Shown piece by piece: positions 1-8,396 of a DNA stretch of 64,000 nucleotides. Numbering within the stretch: position 1 is the first letter of the stretch; each line of letters starts with the position of its first letter. A model generated the notes under the pieces. That model was given only the letters and a program-made list of their open reading frames with translations. It did not search any database and was not told the DNA's origin. The position numbers and the translations under genes are program-made. The stretch comes from Rhodoplanes sp. Z2-YC6860 (lineage in GTDB: Bacteria; Pseudomonadota; Alphaproteobacteria; Rhizobiales; Xanthobacteraceae): contig NZ_CP007440.1 of assembly GCF_001579845.1 (NCBI RefSeq), forward strand, positions 7,276,029 through 7,340,028. Reading direction: 5' to 3'.

Positions 1-1
1 C

Positions 2-1510
2 AATAACACCGTTCTCAGCAACCAGGGAACCGCCATCATGTTTTGGGGCCGGGGTTACGACGACACCGTGTCAAACAACATCCTCCAAACCGTTGGACCT
101 TACTCCACTCACGCTATCCAGTTCGCAAGCCTCAACGGCATCGCGTCGACTACCTCCATAACGGGCCTGAAAAGGCGAATGCCGGTGGGCTTCAATGCCG
201 CCACGAACAACGACGCGATAGCGGGAGACGTCTTGGTCAATTACTACAACAACTACGACAGCGGCGGCACGGCGGACTACACTCCGGTCTACACTCCTGC
301 CGTCAACACCACGACTTCCGACCCTCTTCTAGCGGCACTTTCCTTGAACGATTTTCATCTCACGTATTTGAGCCCAGCGATCGATGCCGGTGTCGCTACC
401 ACCACCCGCACCACGGACTACTACGGCAACCCAATTTACGGAGCACCGGACCTCGGCGCCATAGAGTATCAACCGCCCTACATTATCGGTACTGACTCGG
501 TTTCGATGGACGGCAACATTCGCGTGTACGGAAATGGCAAGTATCGCTACATGGCAGCGACCACTACCGCCGCCTCTGCAAACTTTCAGATTGTCCCGCA
601 AGGTGGATGGCCGGCTGGGAGCTACGCGCAGTACTACGATGTCAAAATAACGAACTGGCAAAACTCGGGGACGTACGCGAAGTCGTGGACCGCATCGTCG
701 CCGATTGCAGGCAATACGGTTTTTACGATCGGCAATTTGAATCCAAATCAGCTTTACCAAATGAAAGTTGATGGCAGCAACTACACTCAAGCAACCGCAA
801 ACTCCAGCGGCATTGCAACGTTCACCTACACGGCAGGCTGGTCGACACATAGTTTCGACGTCAACGCCGTTCCGGCTACCTGCGCGCTCGCGATTGATAA
901 GACGTCGGTGTCTACAGGCGACCTCGTCGTTTTGACATGGACTTCAACACACGGGATTTCTGCGTCGATCGACCAAGGTGTTGGCTCGGTCCCTTTGAAC
1001 GGAAGCGTTACCAGCAGTCTAAATAGGGCGGGAAACCAAACGTATTCTCTTGCGGTGACAGGCGCCGACGGAGTTATTGCAACATGCTCCGTTTCACTTG
1101 CGGTTAAATCCCGAGAAGCACCTCAGATTTTCGGTTTGTCTCCGACTGCGCCGGGCTACCAAGTGCAGAATTCTCTTTCGGCCTCTGCGACGACTACTAC
1201 GGTGGAGGTAGGGGAGACGGGTAAAACGGCTGCGTCGGTTCAGTCCTTTACACACACATTGAAGCTTGGCGATTTAGACCAAGACGTCCAGCAATTGCAG
1301 AAATTCCTCAATACGCATGGCGCGGTCGTTACAGAATCAGGCGGGGGATCGGTGGGTAACGAGACGCAATTCTTTGGCACGCTTACTTTCCGTGCGCTTC
1401 TTCGATATCAAAACTTACACGCAGACCAAATCTTGAAACCAGCCGGGCTTACTGTGGGCACGGGCTTCTTCGGTGCTGCGACGCGAGCATACGTCAACTC
1501 TGTTCAATAG
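2..1510 (+). CDS. Secreted beta-helix-type protein with C-terminal peptidoglycan-binding domain (5' partial)
   Basis: The reading frame is open from the window edge, so the true start lies upstream. The first ~150 visible residues end in SPAIDAG ... DYYGNP ... APDLGAIEY, the usual last strand of right-handed parallel beta-helix (pectate-lyase-like) surface proteins. Ser/Thr/Asn-rich Ig-like segments follow. The last ~85 residues (LKLGDLDQDVQQLQKFL ... FFGTLTFRALLRYQ ... GFFGAATRAYVNS) match the peptidoglycan-binding type 1 fold. An extracellular, wall-associated polysaccharide-binding or degrading role is inferred; no catalytic residues can be named. Codon use is much more A/T-rich than in the chromosomal genes to the right, and this combination is unusual for Rhizobiales, so transfer is likely. 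The tandem of Ig-like and PG-binding domains also resembles proteins of other phyla. Confidence 0.75.
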   Translation, partial: NNTVLSNQGTAIMFWGRGYDDTVSNNILQTVGPYSTHAIQFASLNGIASTTSITGLKRRMPVGFNAATNNDAIAGDVLVNYYNNYDSGGTADYTPVYTPAVNTTTSDPLLAALSLNDFHLTYLSPAIDAGVATTTRTTDYYGNPIYGAPDLGAIEYQPPYIIGTDSVSMDGNIRVYGNGKYRYMAATTTAASANFQIVPQGGWPAGSYAQYYDVKITNWQNSGTYAKSWTASSPIAGNTVFTIGNLNPNQLYQMKVDGSNYTQATANSSGIATFTYTAGWSTHSFDVNAVPATCALAIDKTSVSTGDLVVLTWTSTHGISASIDQGVGSVPLNGSVTSSLNRAGNQTYSLAVTGADGVIATCSVSLAVKSREAPQIFGLSPTAPGYQVQNSLSASATTTTVEVGETGKTAASVQSFTHTLKLGDLDQDVQQLQKFLNTHGAVVTESGGGSVGNETQFFGTLTFRALLRYQNLHADQILKPAGLTVGTGFFGAATRAYVNSVQ

Positions 1511-1678
1511 TTGCCAGCCATTGGCGCGAAAGCGGGGACTCAAAGAAAACTCTCAACAGAGCCATATAAAATAGGTCGCGCAATATCTGTTTTGCGACAC
1601 GCAAATCTCGTTTTGTCAAGATTCGCGCCGTTAATCCGTCATGGTGCGCGAGTTCGTTTTAAGAGCTAAAATTCGTGG

Positions 1679-2437
1679 ATGACCCCGGATCAGTACCTAT
1701 ACGGCATTCTTAGTCGTGAAGCCGTGGACACCAGCGCAACGTCTCCCGCCTTGGCCGTGCGCCAAACACTGATGCCATTGCTAAATGAATGGGCCGGAGC
1801 AATGCTTCGAGGCGTCTACCCCAGCGGCTCCTTTGCAAAACAAACATCAAATCGGAGTGGCACTGATATCGACTTGTTTGTGTCGCTTTCGAACCAAACC
1901 ACCGAATCGCTCAAAGAGATTTACACGAAGCTGTTTAATCGCCTTGGCGAGAAAGGTTACGCGCCAAAAAAACAAAACGTCTCTCTGAACATAAGAGTGA
2001 ATGGCTTCGATGTTGACCTGGTTCCCGCTAAGCACCAAGGCGGCAATGGTGAGTATCACAGCCTATATCGCCGACGCGCTGACACGTGGACTCAGACGAA
2101 CGTCAACACTCATATCAGCAAAGTTTCTGCCAGCGGTCGGACTTCAGAAATTCGGGTGATTAAACTGTGGCGCAATCAACATCAGTTGGATTTTCCTTCG
2201 TTTTATTTGGAGTTGGCCATCATCGAAGCCTTATCCGGAGCGCGCGGCTCCCTCTCTGACAATGTATGGAAGGCTTTTGGCTATCTTGCAGGAAATTTTG
2301 CAAATGCACGATTCGTAGACCCGGCGAATACAAACAATGTGATCTCTGACGATCTCTCCGCGACGGAACGCGCTGCGATAAAAGCGGCAGCAGTGCGTGC
2401 ATTGGCGACAACTAACTGGAACCAAATCGTCGTATGA
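1679..2437 (+). CDS. CD-NTase-like nucleotidyltransferase
   Basis: 252 residues with a nucleotidyltransferase fold of the SMODS/CCA-adding type. G50-S51 followed by D63 and D65 (GTDIDLF) forms the GS...DxD metal-binding signature, and D111/D113 (FDVDLVP) supplies the third carboxylate. The C-terminal half has the helical KLWR ... FPSFYLELAIIEAL segment seen in cyclic-oligonucleotide synthases (CD-NTases) and OAS-like enzymes. It probably makes a nucleotide second messenger or transfers NMP to RNA or protein; the product cannot be read from sequence. Its stop overlaps the next gene's ATG (ATGA), so the two are translationally coupled. In CBASS-like systems a nuclease or pore effector sits next to such an enzyme, and here the neighbour has a nuclease-like motif. 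Base composition is A/T-rich, like the rest of the island. Confidence 0.75.
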   Translation: MTPDQYLYGILSREAVDTSATSPALAVRQTLMPLLNEWAGAMLRGVYPSGSFAKQTSNRSGTDIDLFVSLSNQTTESLKEIYTKLFNRLGEKGYAPKKQNVSLNIRVNGFDVDLVPAKHQGGNGEYHSLYRRRADTWTQTNVNTHISKVSASGRTSEIRVIKLWRNQHQLDFPSFYLELAIIEALSGARGSLSDNVWKAFGYLAGNFANARFVDPANTNNVISDDLSATERAAIKAAAVRALATTNWNQIVV

Positions 2438-3150
2438 ACTGGTCTCTGACACAACTTTTGAGCGGTCTTCACGACGATATTGAGCACCGTCTAGCGACAG
2501 CTCGAAAGTCGTTCGCCCATGCCCCAACGAAAGGCGACGCCAGCGAGCATATTTGGCTAGACCTGCTGAACACATATTTGCCCGAACGATATAGAGCGAC
2601 TACGGCGCATGTTGTCGACAGCACCGGTGTCTTTAGCGAGCAAATCGATGTCGTCATCTTTGATCGACAATACTCACCCTTAATTTTCAAATACGAGGGA
2701 CAGGACATCATTCCCGCCGAGAGCGTTTATGCCGTCTTTGAGAGCAAGCAGACGATCAATGCAGCATTGGTCAAATATGCGCGGGAAAAATCCGCAACCG
2801 TTCGCAGTCTCGTCCGTACCAGTCTCCCTATTCCCCACGCTGGCGGAGTCTACGAAGCCAAGAAGCCCGGCCCGATTTTGGCAGGAATATTGAGTTTCGA
2901 AAGTGATTGGTCTCCTGCGCTTGGCGATCCTCTAAAGACGGCGCTCTCTGGAGGAGATGCATCAGACATCCTGAATATCGGCTGTATTGCAAGTCACGGA
3001 ATCTTCTTGAGCTCAAAAGACGAAATCCTGCTGCTTCCAGAGAAGAAGCCCGCTACGGCCTTCTTACTGGAGTTAATTGCAAGATTGCAGGAGCTTGCAA
3101 CAGTGCCGATGATTGACGTTCGTGCCTACGCACGCTGGTTAGAAAAATAG
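2434..3150 (+). CDS. DUF6602-type protein with PD-(D/E)XK nuclease-like core
   Basis: 238 residues, starting inside the stop of the nucleotidyltransferase gene (4-nt overlap). E38 (DASEHIW), D72 (EQIDVVIFD) and E103-x-K105 (VYAVFESKQ) have the spacing of a PD-(D/E)XK restriction-endonuclease-like active site. The strand pattern around them (hydrophobic VVIFD, then SVYAVFESK) agrees. The C-terminus is a leucine-rich helix. This looks like the DUF6602 family, whose function I do not know to be established. As the coupled partner of a CD-NTase-like gene it is a candidate nucleic-acid-cutting effector. No SAVED, CARF or other ligand-sensor domain is visible, so a CBASS assignment is inference. 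No signal peptide or membrane segment. Confidence 0.65.
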   Translation: MNWSLTQLLSGLHDDIEHRLATARKSFAHAPTKGDASEHIWLDLLNTYLPERYRATTAHVVDSTGVFSEQIDVVIFDRQYSPLIFKYEGQDIIPAESVYAVFESKQTINAALVKYAREKSATVRSLVRTSLPIPHAGGVYEAKKPGPILAGILSFESDWSPALGDPLKTALSGGDASDILNIGCIASHGIFLSSKDEILLLPEKKPATAFLLELIARLQELATVPMIDVRAYARWLEK

Positions 3151-3336
3151 CCAGCGTTCACACTCTAAGGCTTGCGCCATTTGTCGGGCTTTTCAACGTT
3201 CGGGTGTCGAACGCGCTCAACGAAGAGAGCTCGGTTCAACTGTTGGGCCGCCCTGCTAACTACTTTTAACGGAGTCACGGATTAGAAATCTGTCAAGATG
3301 CGCCGCAGAGGGGGTGTGTGATATGATGTATCTTAT

Positions 3337-3555
3337 ATGACGAGAGTGTTGAAAGAAGCGCTTGAGGAAATTGCTGAGTTGCCGGAAGCGGCTCAAGACA
3401 AAATCGGCGAAGAACTGCTGTTGCATGTTGATAAATTGCGTCGGCTGCAAGCGAAGATAAAAAAAGGTCTTCTTGCGCTTGATGCTGGCCAAGCTGTTGA
3501 AGTTGATCTGGAGATGGTGATTCGGCGCGCTCGCGCACAACATGGCATCAGCTAA
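3337..3555 (+). CDS. ParD-like type II antitoxin
   Basis: 72 residues, acidic and helical, with ALEEIAELPEAAQDKIGEELL at the N-terminus and an extended C-terminal part, the layout of small antitoxins that wrap a RelE/ParE toxin. The last codons overlap the toxin gene by 14 bp, the usual coupling. Just upstream (3320-3332) is a small inverted repeat GATA-N5-TATC that could be the autoregulatory operator. The 186 bp before it (3151-3336) contain no other recognisable gene. Confidence 0.65.
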   Translation: MTRVLKEALEEIAELPEAAQDKIGEELLLHVDKLRRLQAKIKKGLLALDAGQAVEVDLEMVIRRARAQHGIS

Positions 3556-3847
3556 CGGTCGGCTTTTTTGGTCGCCGGATGCCGAGGAAGATTTGATTTC
3601 AGCTTGGCTCTACGGTGCGAGCGAGTGGTCCCCTATCGTGGCGGACGAACACCTACACCTGCTATGGCGCACTGCTCGTCGATTGCTCGACCACTCGGAG
3701 CTAGGCAAGGCCCGCGATGAGCTAGCGCCAGGCGTTCGATCGTTACCGGCCGATCCGCACATGATCTTCTATCGTATCGAGAATGCAAATATCCAAATTG
3801 TCCGTGTGTTGCACCAGCGTGAAGACATCGATGGCATATTTCACTAG
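3542..3847 (+). CDS. ParE/RelE-family toxin
   Basis: 101 residues with the compact ParE toxin pattern: N-terminal FWSPDAEEDLISAWLYGA, central RRLLDHSELGKARDELAPGVRSLP, and C-terminal FYRIENANIQIVRVLHQREDI. Length is normal for the family. ParE toxins act on DNA gyrase and RelE toxins cleave mRNA at the ribosome; which applies here is not decided. The stop codon lies exactly where an IS5-family element begins, so the last one or two residues may come from the insertion. The antitoxin is directly upstream and overlapping. Confidence 0.75.
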   Translation: MASANGRLFWSPDAEEDLISAWLYGASEWSPIVADEHLHLLWRTARRLLDHSELGKARDELAPGVRSLPADPHMIFYRIENANIQIVRVLHQREDIDGIFH

Positions 3848-4605
3848 GACGCGGACTCATTAACGCGCAGCCATAGCCTGATCGACGCGAGCTGAACGAA
3901 AGCAAGGTAGTTCGCTGCCAGCTTGTCATAGCGCGTTGCCACTCGGCGACAGTGCTTGATCTTGTTGAAGAACCGTTCGACCAAGTTGCGAGCGCGATAG
4001 AGATACGGGCTAAAGCAGATTGGCTCACTGCGATTGCATCGGGGCGGAATGTTGGCCAGCGCACCCTGCCTTGCGGCAAGGGCTCTGATCCAATCGGCAT
4101 CATAGCCTCGATCCGCCAGCAGCATCGAACCGGATTTCAAACGCGACAATAGTTTGTCTGCGAGCCGGTTGTCGTGGGCCTCGCCGGCGGTCAGCGCAAG
4201 CCGCACCGGCAGGCCATTGGTATCATCAACCGCATGTATCTTGCTCGTCAGCCCACCGCGCGACCGCCCCATGGACTGCTTTCGGTTTCGGATGATGCAA
4301 GCACCGTGCTGATGGACCCGGACAATCGAAGTGTCGATCATCTGCACCGACGCATCATGGGCCTTCGCCAGCGCATCCATGATGCGGCCCCAGACACCGG
4401 CCCGTCGCCAACGAACGAAGCGGTTGTAGCAGGTGGTGTACGGTCCGAAGCCATCGGGGACATCGCGCCATGGTGCTCCGGACCGCAACACCCAGAAGAT
4501 GCCATTCAACACACGCCGGTCGTCTACCCGCGGCACACCGCGTGGCTTGTTCGGCAGCATCGGCTTGATCGCTGTCCATTCGTGATCGGTGAGTTCGTAG
4601 CGCAT
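3844..4605 (-). CDS. IS5-family transposase (single frame)
   Basis: 253 residues from the MRYELTDHEW start at 4605, the standard N-terminus of this group; a longer in-frame start at 4728 would lie outside the element. The DDE catalytic parts are visible: MIDTSIVRVHQHG (first Asp), LLADRGYDADWI (second Asp) and the C-terminal YRARNLVERFFNKIKHCRRVATRYDK (DDE glutamate region). Many relatives need a ribosomal frameshift to join two frames; this copy is a single uninterrupted frame and may be active. It reads toward the toxin-antitoxin pair and converges with it. Confidence 0.85.
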   Translation of the reverse strand: MRYELTDHEWTAIKPMLPNKPRGVPRVDDRRVLNGIFWVLRSGAPWRDVPDGFGPYTTCYNRFVRWRRAGVWGRIMDALAKAHDASVQMIDTSIVRVHQHGACIIRNRKQSMGRSRGGLTSKIHAVDDTNGLPVRLALTAGEAHDNRLADKLLSRLKSGSMLLADRGYDADWIRALAARQGALANIPPRCNRSEPICFSPYLYRARNLVERFFNKIKHCRRVATRYDKLAANYLAFVQLASIRLWLRVNESAS

Positions 4606-4644
4606 GATTCGAGCCTCCAGTTTCGAGGCTTGAATCACACCCGG
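3847..4644. mobile_element. IS5-family (IS427-group-like) insertion sequence
   Basis: One transposase gene fills the element. The left end abuts the toxin stop (GGACGCGGACTCA from 3847). The candidate right end (TGAATCACACCC, 4631-4642) is only a weak inverted match to it, so the borders are approximate and no target duplication was found by eye. Near the right end a short inverted repeat (GATTCGAGCCT ... AGGCTTGAATC, 4606-4636) surrounds the sequence just before the transposase start. Confidence 0.55.
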
Positions 4645-4897
4645 CCATCCGATCTCAACCGGTTCCGGGGCAGCGCATTTGGTCGCTAACGCCTTACATT
4701 CCCAACCAAACACTCTGACGTCGAGCAACGACGCAAACGCGGTGACGTTCTACGAAACAGGATGCACAAGCCGCAAGTCCGATATGACCGGCGGTCATGA
4801 AACAGAAGCACTCGCGCTGCTCAAGCGCTCGCTTGCGACGCGTTAGATGACGACGCTCCAACTCATCCCACTCAAACAGTGCCGTGATGGCCCGAAG

Positions 4898-5845
4898 CTA
4901 TCCACCTGCAATCCTCGCCTTGCGCATGGCCTCCGCAGATACACCGAAAGTCCGGAGGAATGCGCGACGCATGCGTTCACGGTCTCCAAAGCCTGCCTGT
5001 TGCGCTACCTCGTTAACGGAGTGCCGCCCTTCCTCCATCATGAATCGGGCAGCCTCCAATCGGAGCTGTTCAACGGCTTTTGCCGGTGACTGACCGGTTT
5101 CCTCCAGGAAAGCGCGACTAAATTGGCGAGGGCTGAGGCTTGCAACGACCGCAAGTTCGTCAATTGAAAGCGTATTGCGCAAATTTTGGCGGATGTGGAT
5201 TAGGGCCCGTTCGATCCGATCAGACTTTGGCGTCAAGTCGAGCATTATGGAGTGCTGCTTTTGTCCGCCCAACCGGCGTTGGTTGAGGACCAGAAGCCTG
5301 GCGATCTCTTTAGTAGCTTCGGGACCCATGTCGTTATCGACCATAGCCAGCACTAGATCGAACCCTGCGGTCATCCCGGCGGACGTCCAGATTGGACCGT
5401 CAGCAATGAAGATCCGATCCTCTTCCATGCTGACCTTCGGAAACCGAGTCCTGAAGCTGGACGCTTGGAGCCAATGCGTCGTCGCACGTCGACCATCAAG
5501 CAGGCCGGCTTCGGCGAGAACATAAGCGCCGTTGCAGAAGGACGCGGTGCGCCTTGAGGCCTTGGCGGCTTCCCGGACGAATGCGACCGTGTTTGCCGTC
5601 GAGGGGCGTGGCATTACAAACGAGGTGATCGCACCCATAATAATTGTGTCAAAGTTCGGATCCCCAAATGCTTCCGTTTCAACTGTCACACCACATGACG
5701 ACTTAAGAGGCCCGCCAGCTTCTGACAGAAGGTGGATGTCGTAGGGCGGCGGATGCGGTGTCATCTCAGCAATTTCGAACACTGTCAGCGGCGCGAGGTT
5801 CAGTAATTGGAAATCGCGCGGGAGAATAAGGCCGACCCGGTGCAT
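4898..5845 (-). CDS. GlxA-like AraC-family transcriptional regulator
   Basis: About 315 residues. The N-terminal ~190 form a DJ-1/PfpI-like (class I glutamine amidotransferase fold) sensor with the nucleophile-elbow Cys in SFCNGAYVLAEAG. The C-terminal ~110 carry two AraC helix-turn-helix motifs (LSIDELAVVASLSPRQFSRAFLEETG and HSVNEVAQQAGFGDRERMRRAFLRTFG). The start at 5845 (MHRVGLILP) was chosen because the domain begins there; upstream in-frame ATG codons add only a low-complexity tail. It is divergent from the small membrane-protein gene at 6036 and the hydrolase genes beyond, which are its most likely targets. The ligand is unknown. Confidence 0.85.
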   Translation of the reverse strand: MHRVGLILPRDFQLLNLAPLTVFEIAEMTPHPPPYDIHLLSEAGGPLKSSCGVTVETEAFGDPNFDTIIMGAITSFVMPRPSTANTVAFVREAAKASRRTASFCNGAYVLAEAGLLDGRRATTHWLQASSFRTRFPKVSMEEDRIFIADGPIWTSAGMTAGFDLVLAMVDNDMGPEATKEIARLLVLNQRRLGGQKQHSIMLDLTPKSDRIERALIHIRQNLRNTLSIDELAVVASLSPRQFSRAFLEETGQSPAKAVEQLRLEAARFMMEEGRHSVNEVAQQAGFGDRERMRRAFLRTFGVSAEAMRKARIAGG

Positions 5846-6035
5846 AGCGCGTCCTTTAACCCATTTTGCCGCTGGTCCGCGCACAACTGATGGTGCGCGT
5901 CCATCGTTCGTCCGGTTGCCATGACATGAATGGTGGCAAGAATGACGTACGTCAGCGCTGCCCAACAGCCTAAACTCCAGGCAAACATCGCGCTATCTGT
6001 TGATGGTACCGGAGTAGAGGCAAGGTAGGATTGTT

Positions 6036-6533
6036 ATGATGGGCATAGGTCTGGCCACTTTTACTGATTTGCATGTTTTGATCAGCCTGATCGGTATCGT
6101 CGCAGGTCTGATTGCCATGATCGGGTGGCTGAAGTCCGATCCGTCGCGGATTCCGACAGCAATCTTCCTGGCTGCCACCATATTGACGAGCGTAACGGGG
6201 TTCTTCTTTCCGTTCACCAAACTGCTGCCGTCGCATATCGTAGGAGTGATTTCGTTGATTTTGCTGGCATTCGCCACCTTCGCATCTTACGGCAGACATT
6301 TTCTCGGCATCTGGCGTCCGATCTACACGGTCGCCGCTCTACTGTCGCTTTACCTCAACGTATTCGTCTTGATAGTTCAGGCATTCATGAAAATTCCGCT
6401 GCTGAAGGTATGGGCGCCGACCCAGACCGAGCCGGCCTTCCTTGTTGCTCAGGGAACCGTTTTTCTTCTCTTCTTCGTTGTGACGATACTGACTACCGTA
6501 AAATTTCACCCGCTTGGGCTTGCTGTACGCTGA
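6036..6533 (+). CDS. Small four-helix membrane protein, function unknown
   Basis: 165 residues with four strongly hydrophobic segments (roughly residues 12-30, 40-57, 65-84, 97-117, plus a final one near 135-155), short loops and no soluble domain. I do not recognise the family. It is divergent from the AraC-type regulator, which suggests shared regulation. Probable inner-membrane location. Confidence 0.6.
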   Translation: MMGIGLATFTDLHVLISLIGIVAGLIAMIGWLKSDPSRIPTAIFLAATILTSVTGFFFPFTKLLPSHIVGVISLILLAFATFASYGRHFLGIWRPIYTVAALLSLYLNVFVLIVQAFMKIPLLKVWAPTQTEPAFLVAQGTVFLLFFVVTILTTVKFHPLGLAVR

Positions 6534-6685
6534 CGCGGACCAAGGCTATCCAGCCTGAACAACTCCACCAAGTCATGTCCGAAATGGCGGCAACAACGAC
6601 CTATGATGAAAGCGAGAAAGGCGCAAAATATTGCCTCAAGGTAGCGATGCCTCAAGGGTGCGATTCAGCTTTCTCCACGGCTCCA

Positions 6686-6728
6686 CTGCTGCACGTCAAT
6701 TTTCGTTTCTTCAGTTGATGTGCAGCAG
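6686..6728. repeat. Long inverted repeat in the 6534-6846 intergenic gap
   Basis: Two 14-nt arms (CTGCTGCACGTCAA and TTGATGTGCAGCAG) pair at 13 of 14 positions around a 15-nt pyrimidine-rich loop. There is no T-run after it, so it is not a clear intrinsic terminator; it may be an operator or RNA hairpin. The 313-bp gap between the membrane-protein gene and the hydrolase gene shows nothing else recognisable. Confidence 0.5.
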
Positions 6729-6846
6729 CCAATCGTCGGCAAGTGATCTTCGATTGGTGGTGCAGTCTCCAAAGCGAAGCCGCCGTGCTCCGTGAGTAGT
6801 GACCTGAACATCGTGATCGAACAGGCGCTTTAGGCGGAATCGAAAC

Positions 6847-7719
6847 ATGTCTCAAGGTCTGGAAAATTTCTCCGAGCACCGAATCCCACACGGCAGCGCC
6901 AAGGTATTTACTCGTGATTATGCGGGTGACGGACCTGCCTTCGTGCTCATGCACGGTCTCCCTGACAATCAACGCATCTACGACGACCTCATCCCCTATC
7001 TTGTTGCGGCAGGGCGGCGCGTCGTTACGTTTGACTTCCTCGGATTTGGAGCATCCGACAAGCCGGCAGGCGGGTCCTACAGTTATCGGCAACAGTTGGA
7101 TGACCTCGAAGCTGTCGTCCAAACGCTGGCCCTCGGCCCGGTCGTGCTGGTTCCCCATGACTCGTCCGGATTTGCCGGGATCAACTTCGCCATCGAACAT
7201 CCGGACCGCGTCGCTTCGGTGTGCATGCTCAATTCGGCCTATGCCGACGCCGACACGGTCCATTGGCCGGAGATGATCGAACTGGCCGCCAAGCCCAGCT
7301 TGCGCGCGCTCTCCAGCGCCATCTTGCAGGATCCGGCGCAGTTCGGTTGGCTGCTTACATGGCAGCAGCAGAAGTTCAAGGACTGTCTTCCGGAAAATCA
7401 AAAGGCTCACTTCCAAGACTTCATCGGTCAGGTGATCGCGGACAATTTCATCAAGGCGCCGAGCGCAGGTCCGGCCTACGCGCAGATGACGGCGCAATTC
7501 TACGAAGAGATTGCACGGAATATCGAACGCCTGCCGAGATTGGAGGCCCTCGGTCTGCCGATCAAACTCATTTGGGGTGAGTTCGACCCATATTTCCCCG
7601 TGTCCATGGCCAAAGCCCGCCTCGCACACTTGAAACACGGATCACTTCACGTCGTACCGGCAGGGCATTGGCTGCAATCCGATCAGCCCGAGCTGGTCGC
7701 AAAGGAGCTTCTGACATGA
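6847..7719 (+). CDS. Alpha/beta hydrolase of the haloalkane dehalogenase / epoxide hydrolase type
   Basis: 290 residues. HGLPDN (36-41) is the oxyanion-hole HGxP motif, and DFLGFGASDKP follows as in haloalkane dehalogenases. The nucleophile elbow reads HDSSG, placing an aspartate (D105) where dehalogenases and epoxide hydrolases have their nucleophile; most have HDWGG. D247 (WGEFDPYFP) and H274 (PAGHW) complete the triad. A cap domain lies between ~130 and 220. The substrate cannot be told: dehalogenation and epoxide opening are both possible. The stop overlaps the next start by 4 nt. Confidence 0.8.
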   Translation: MSQGLENFSEHRIPHGSAKVFTRDYAGDGPAFVLMHGLPDNQRIYDDLIPYLVAAGRRVVTFDFLGFGASDKPAGGSYSYRQQLDDLEAVVQTLALGPVVLVPHDSSGFAGINFAIEHPDRVASVCMLNSAYADADTVHWPEMIELAAKPSLRALSSAILQDPAQFGWLLTWQQQKFKDCLPENQKAHFQDFIGQVIADNFIKAPSAGPAYAQMTAQFYEEIARNIERLPRLEALGLPIKLIWGEFDPYFPVSMAKARLAHLKHGSLHVVPAGHWLQSDQPELVAKELLT

Positions 7720-8252
7720 CCTACCGCGGAAATGCCTGGATCAAATTTGTCAGCCCAGTGCTCCTGGGCGGAGTGATGTTGATGATCAGCCCTGCGGTTT
7801 TATCGGCCCAGTCAAGTGATCGATCCGCTCCCCCGAAAGGCCCGTCCGTCGACACTCTCTCACCGCCTGCTGCTCGACCAAACAAAGGAGGCATACAAGT
7901 GCCAAACGACCCAACCGGTGCTACTGAAATTAAGGCCGCCCAGACTCTCACGACGAAGGTGCTAGCGATCGGCACCTGGACCGCAAAAGCCACGCCCGAT
8001 ACCCGGCCGCCGATCATGCCCTCCGAAGCGCGCGACACCATGCGACTTATGCTGGCTGGAAAGATCGACCAATGGTTCGCCAAGATCGACGGATCGGGCG
8101 CAGTCTTTCTCATGAACGTGACGAACCCTGCCGAAGCGCACGCGCTGCTCGAAGCGCTCCCCTTGGGTAAAGCTGACATGATGACGTTCGAACTCATTCC
8201 AGTGGGACCGCTCTGGCCGCTGGGCTTGCTGCTGCGCGAACCGGCCAAATAG
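7716..8252 (+). CDS. Exported small alpha/beta protein, possibly muconolactone-isomerase-like
   Basis: 178 residues, starting within the stop of the hydrolase gene. The first ~31 residues are a Sec-type signal peptide (basic start, hydrophobic VLLGGVMLMI, VLSAQ cleavage site). A Pro/Ser-rich linker leads to a ~95-residue ferredoxin-like domain (ARDTMRLMLAGKIDQWFAKIDGSG ... EAHALLEALPLGKADMMTFELIPVGPL) resembling the muconolactone isomerase / dimeric alpha-beta barrel fold. Likely periplasmic; the role with the hydrolase is not known. Confidence 0.65.
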   Translation: MTYRGNAWIKFVSPVLLGGVMLMISPAVLSAQSSDRSAPPKGPSVDTLSPPAARPNKGGIQVPNDPTGATEIKAAQTLTTKVLAIGTWTAKATPDTRPPIMPSEARDTMRLMLAGKIDQWFAKIDGSGAVFLMNVTNPAEAHALLEALPLGKADMMTFELIPVGPLWPLGLLLREPAK

Positions 8253-8396
8253 CCGGGGGCTTCTTTCGATGCGAGCGTGAGTTGGCGGCATCATGGAGTG
8301 GTGTCTGCCTATGGCGCTTCGCCGACATGGATCGATGTCCGCTTTACGGTCGCTACTGGGGGGATAGCAGACATCAGAGCTTAATGAGTACACGGC

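Noticed and set aside
4847..5093. Plus-strand small frames at the end of the AraC-type gene
   Set aside because: Antisense to the regulator's DNA-binding domain and without domain signal.
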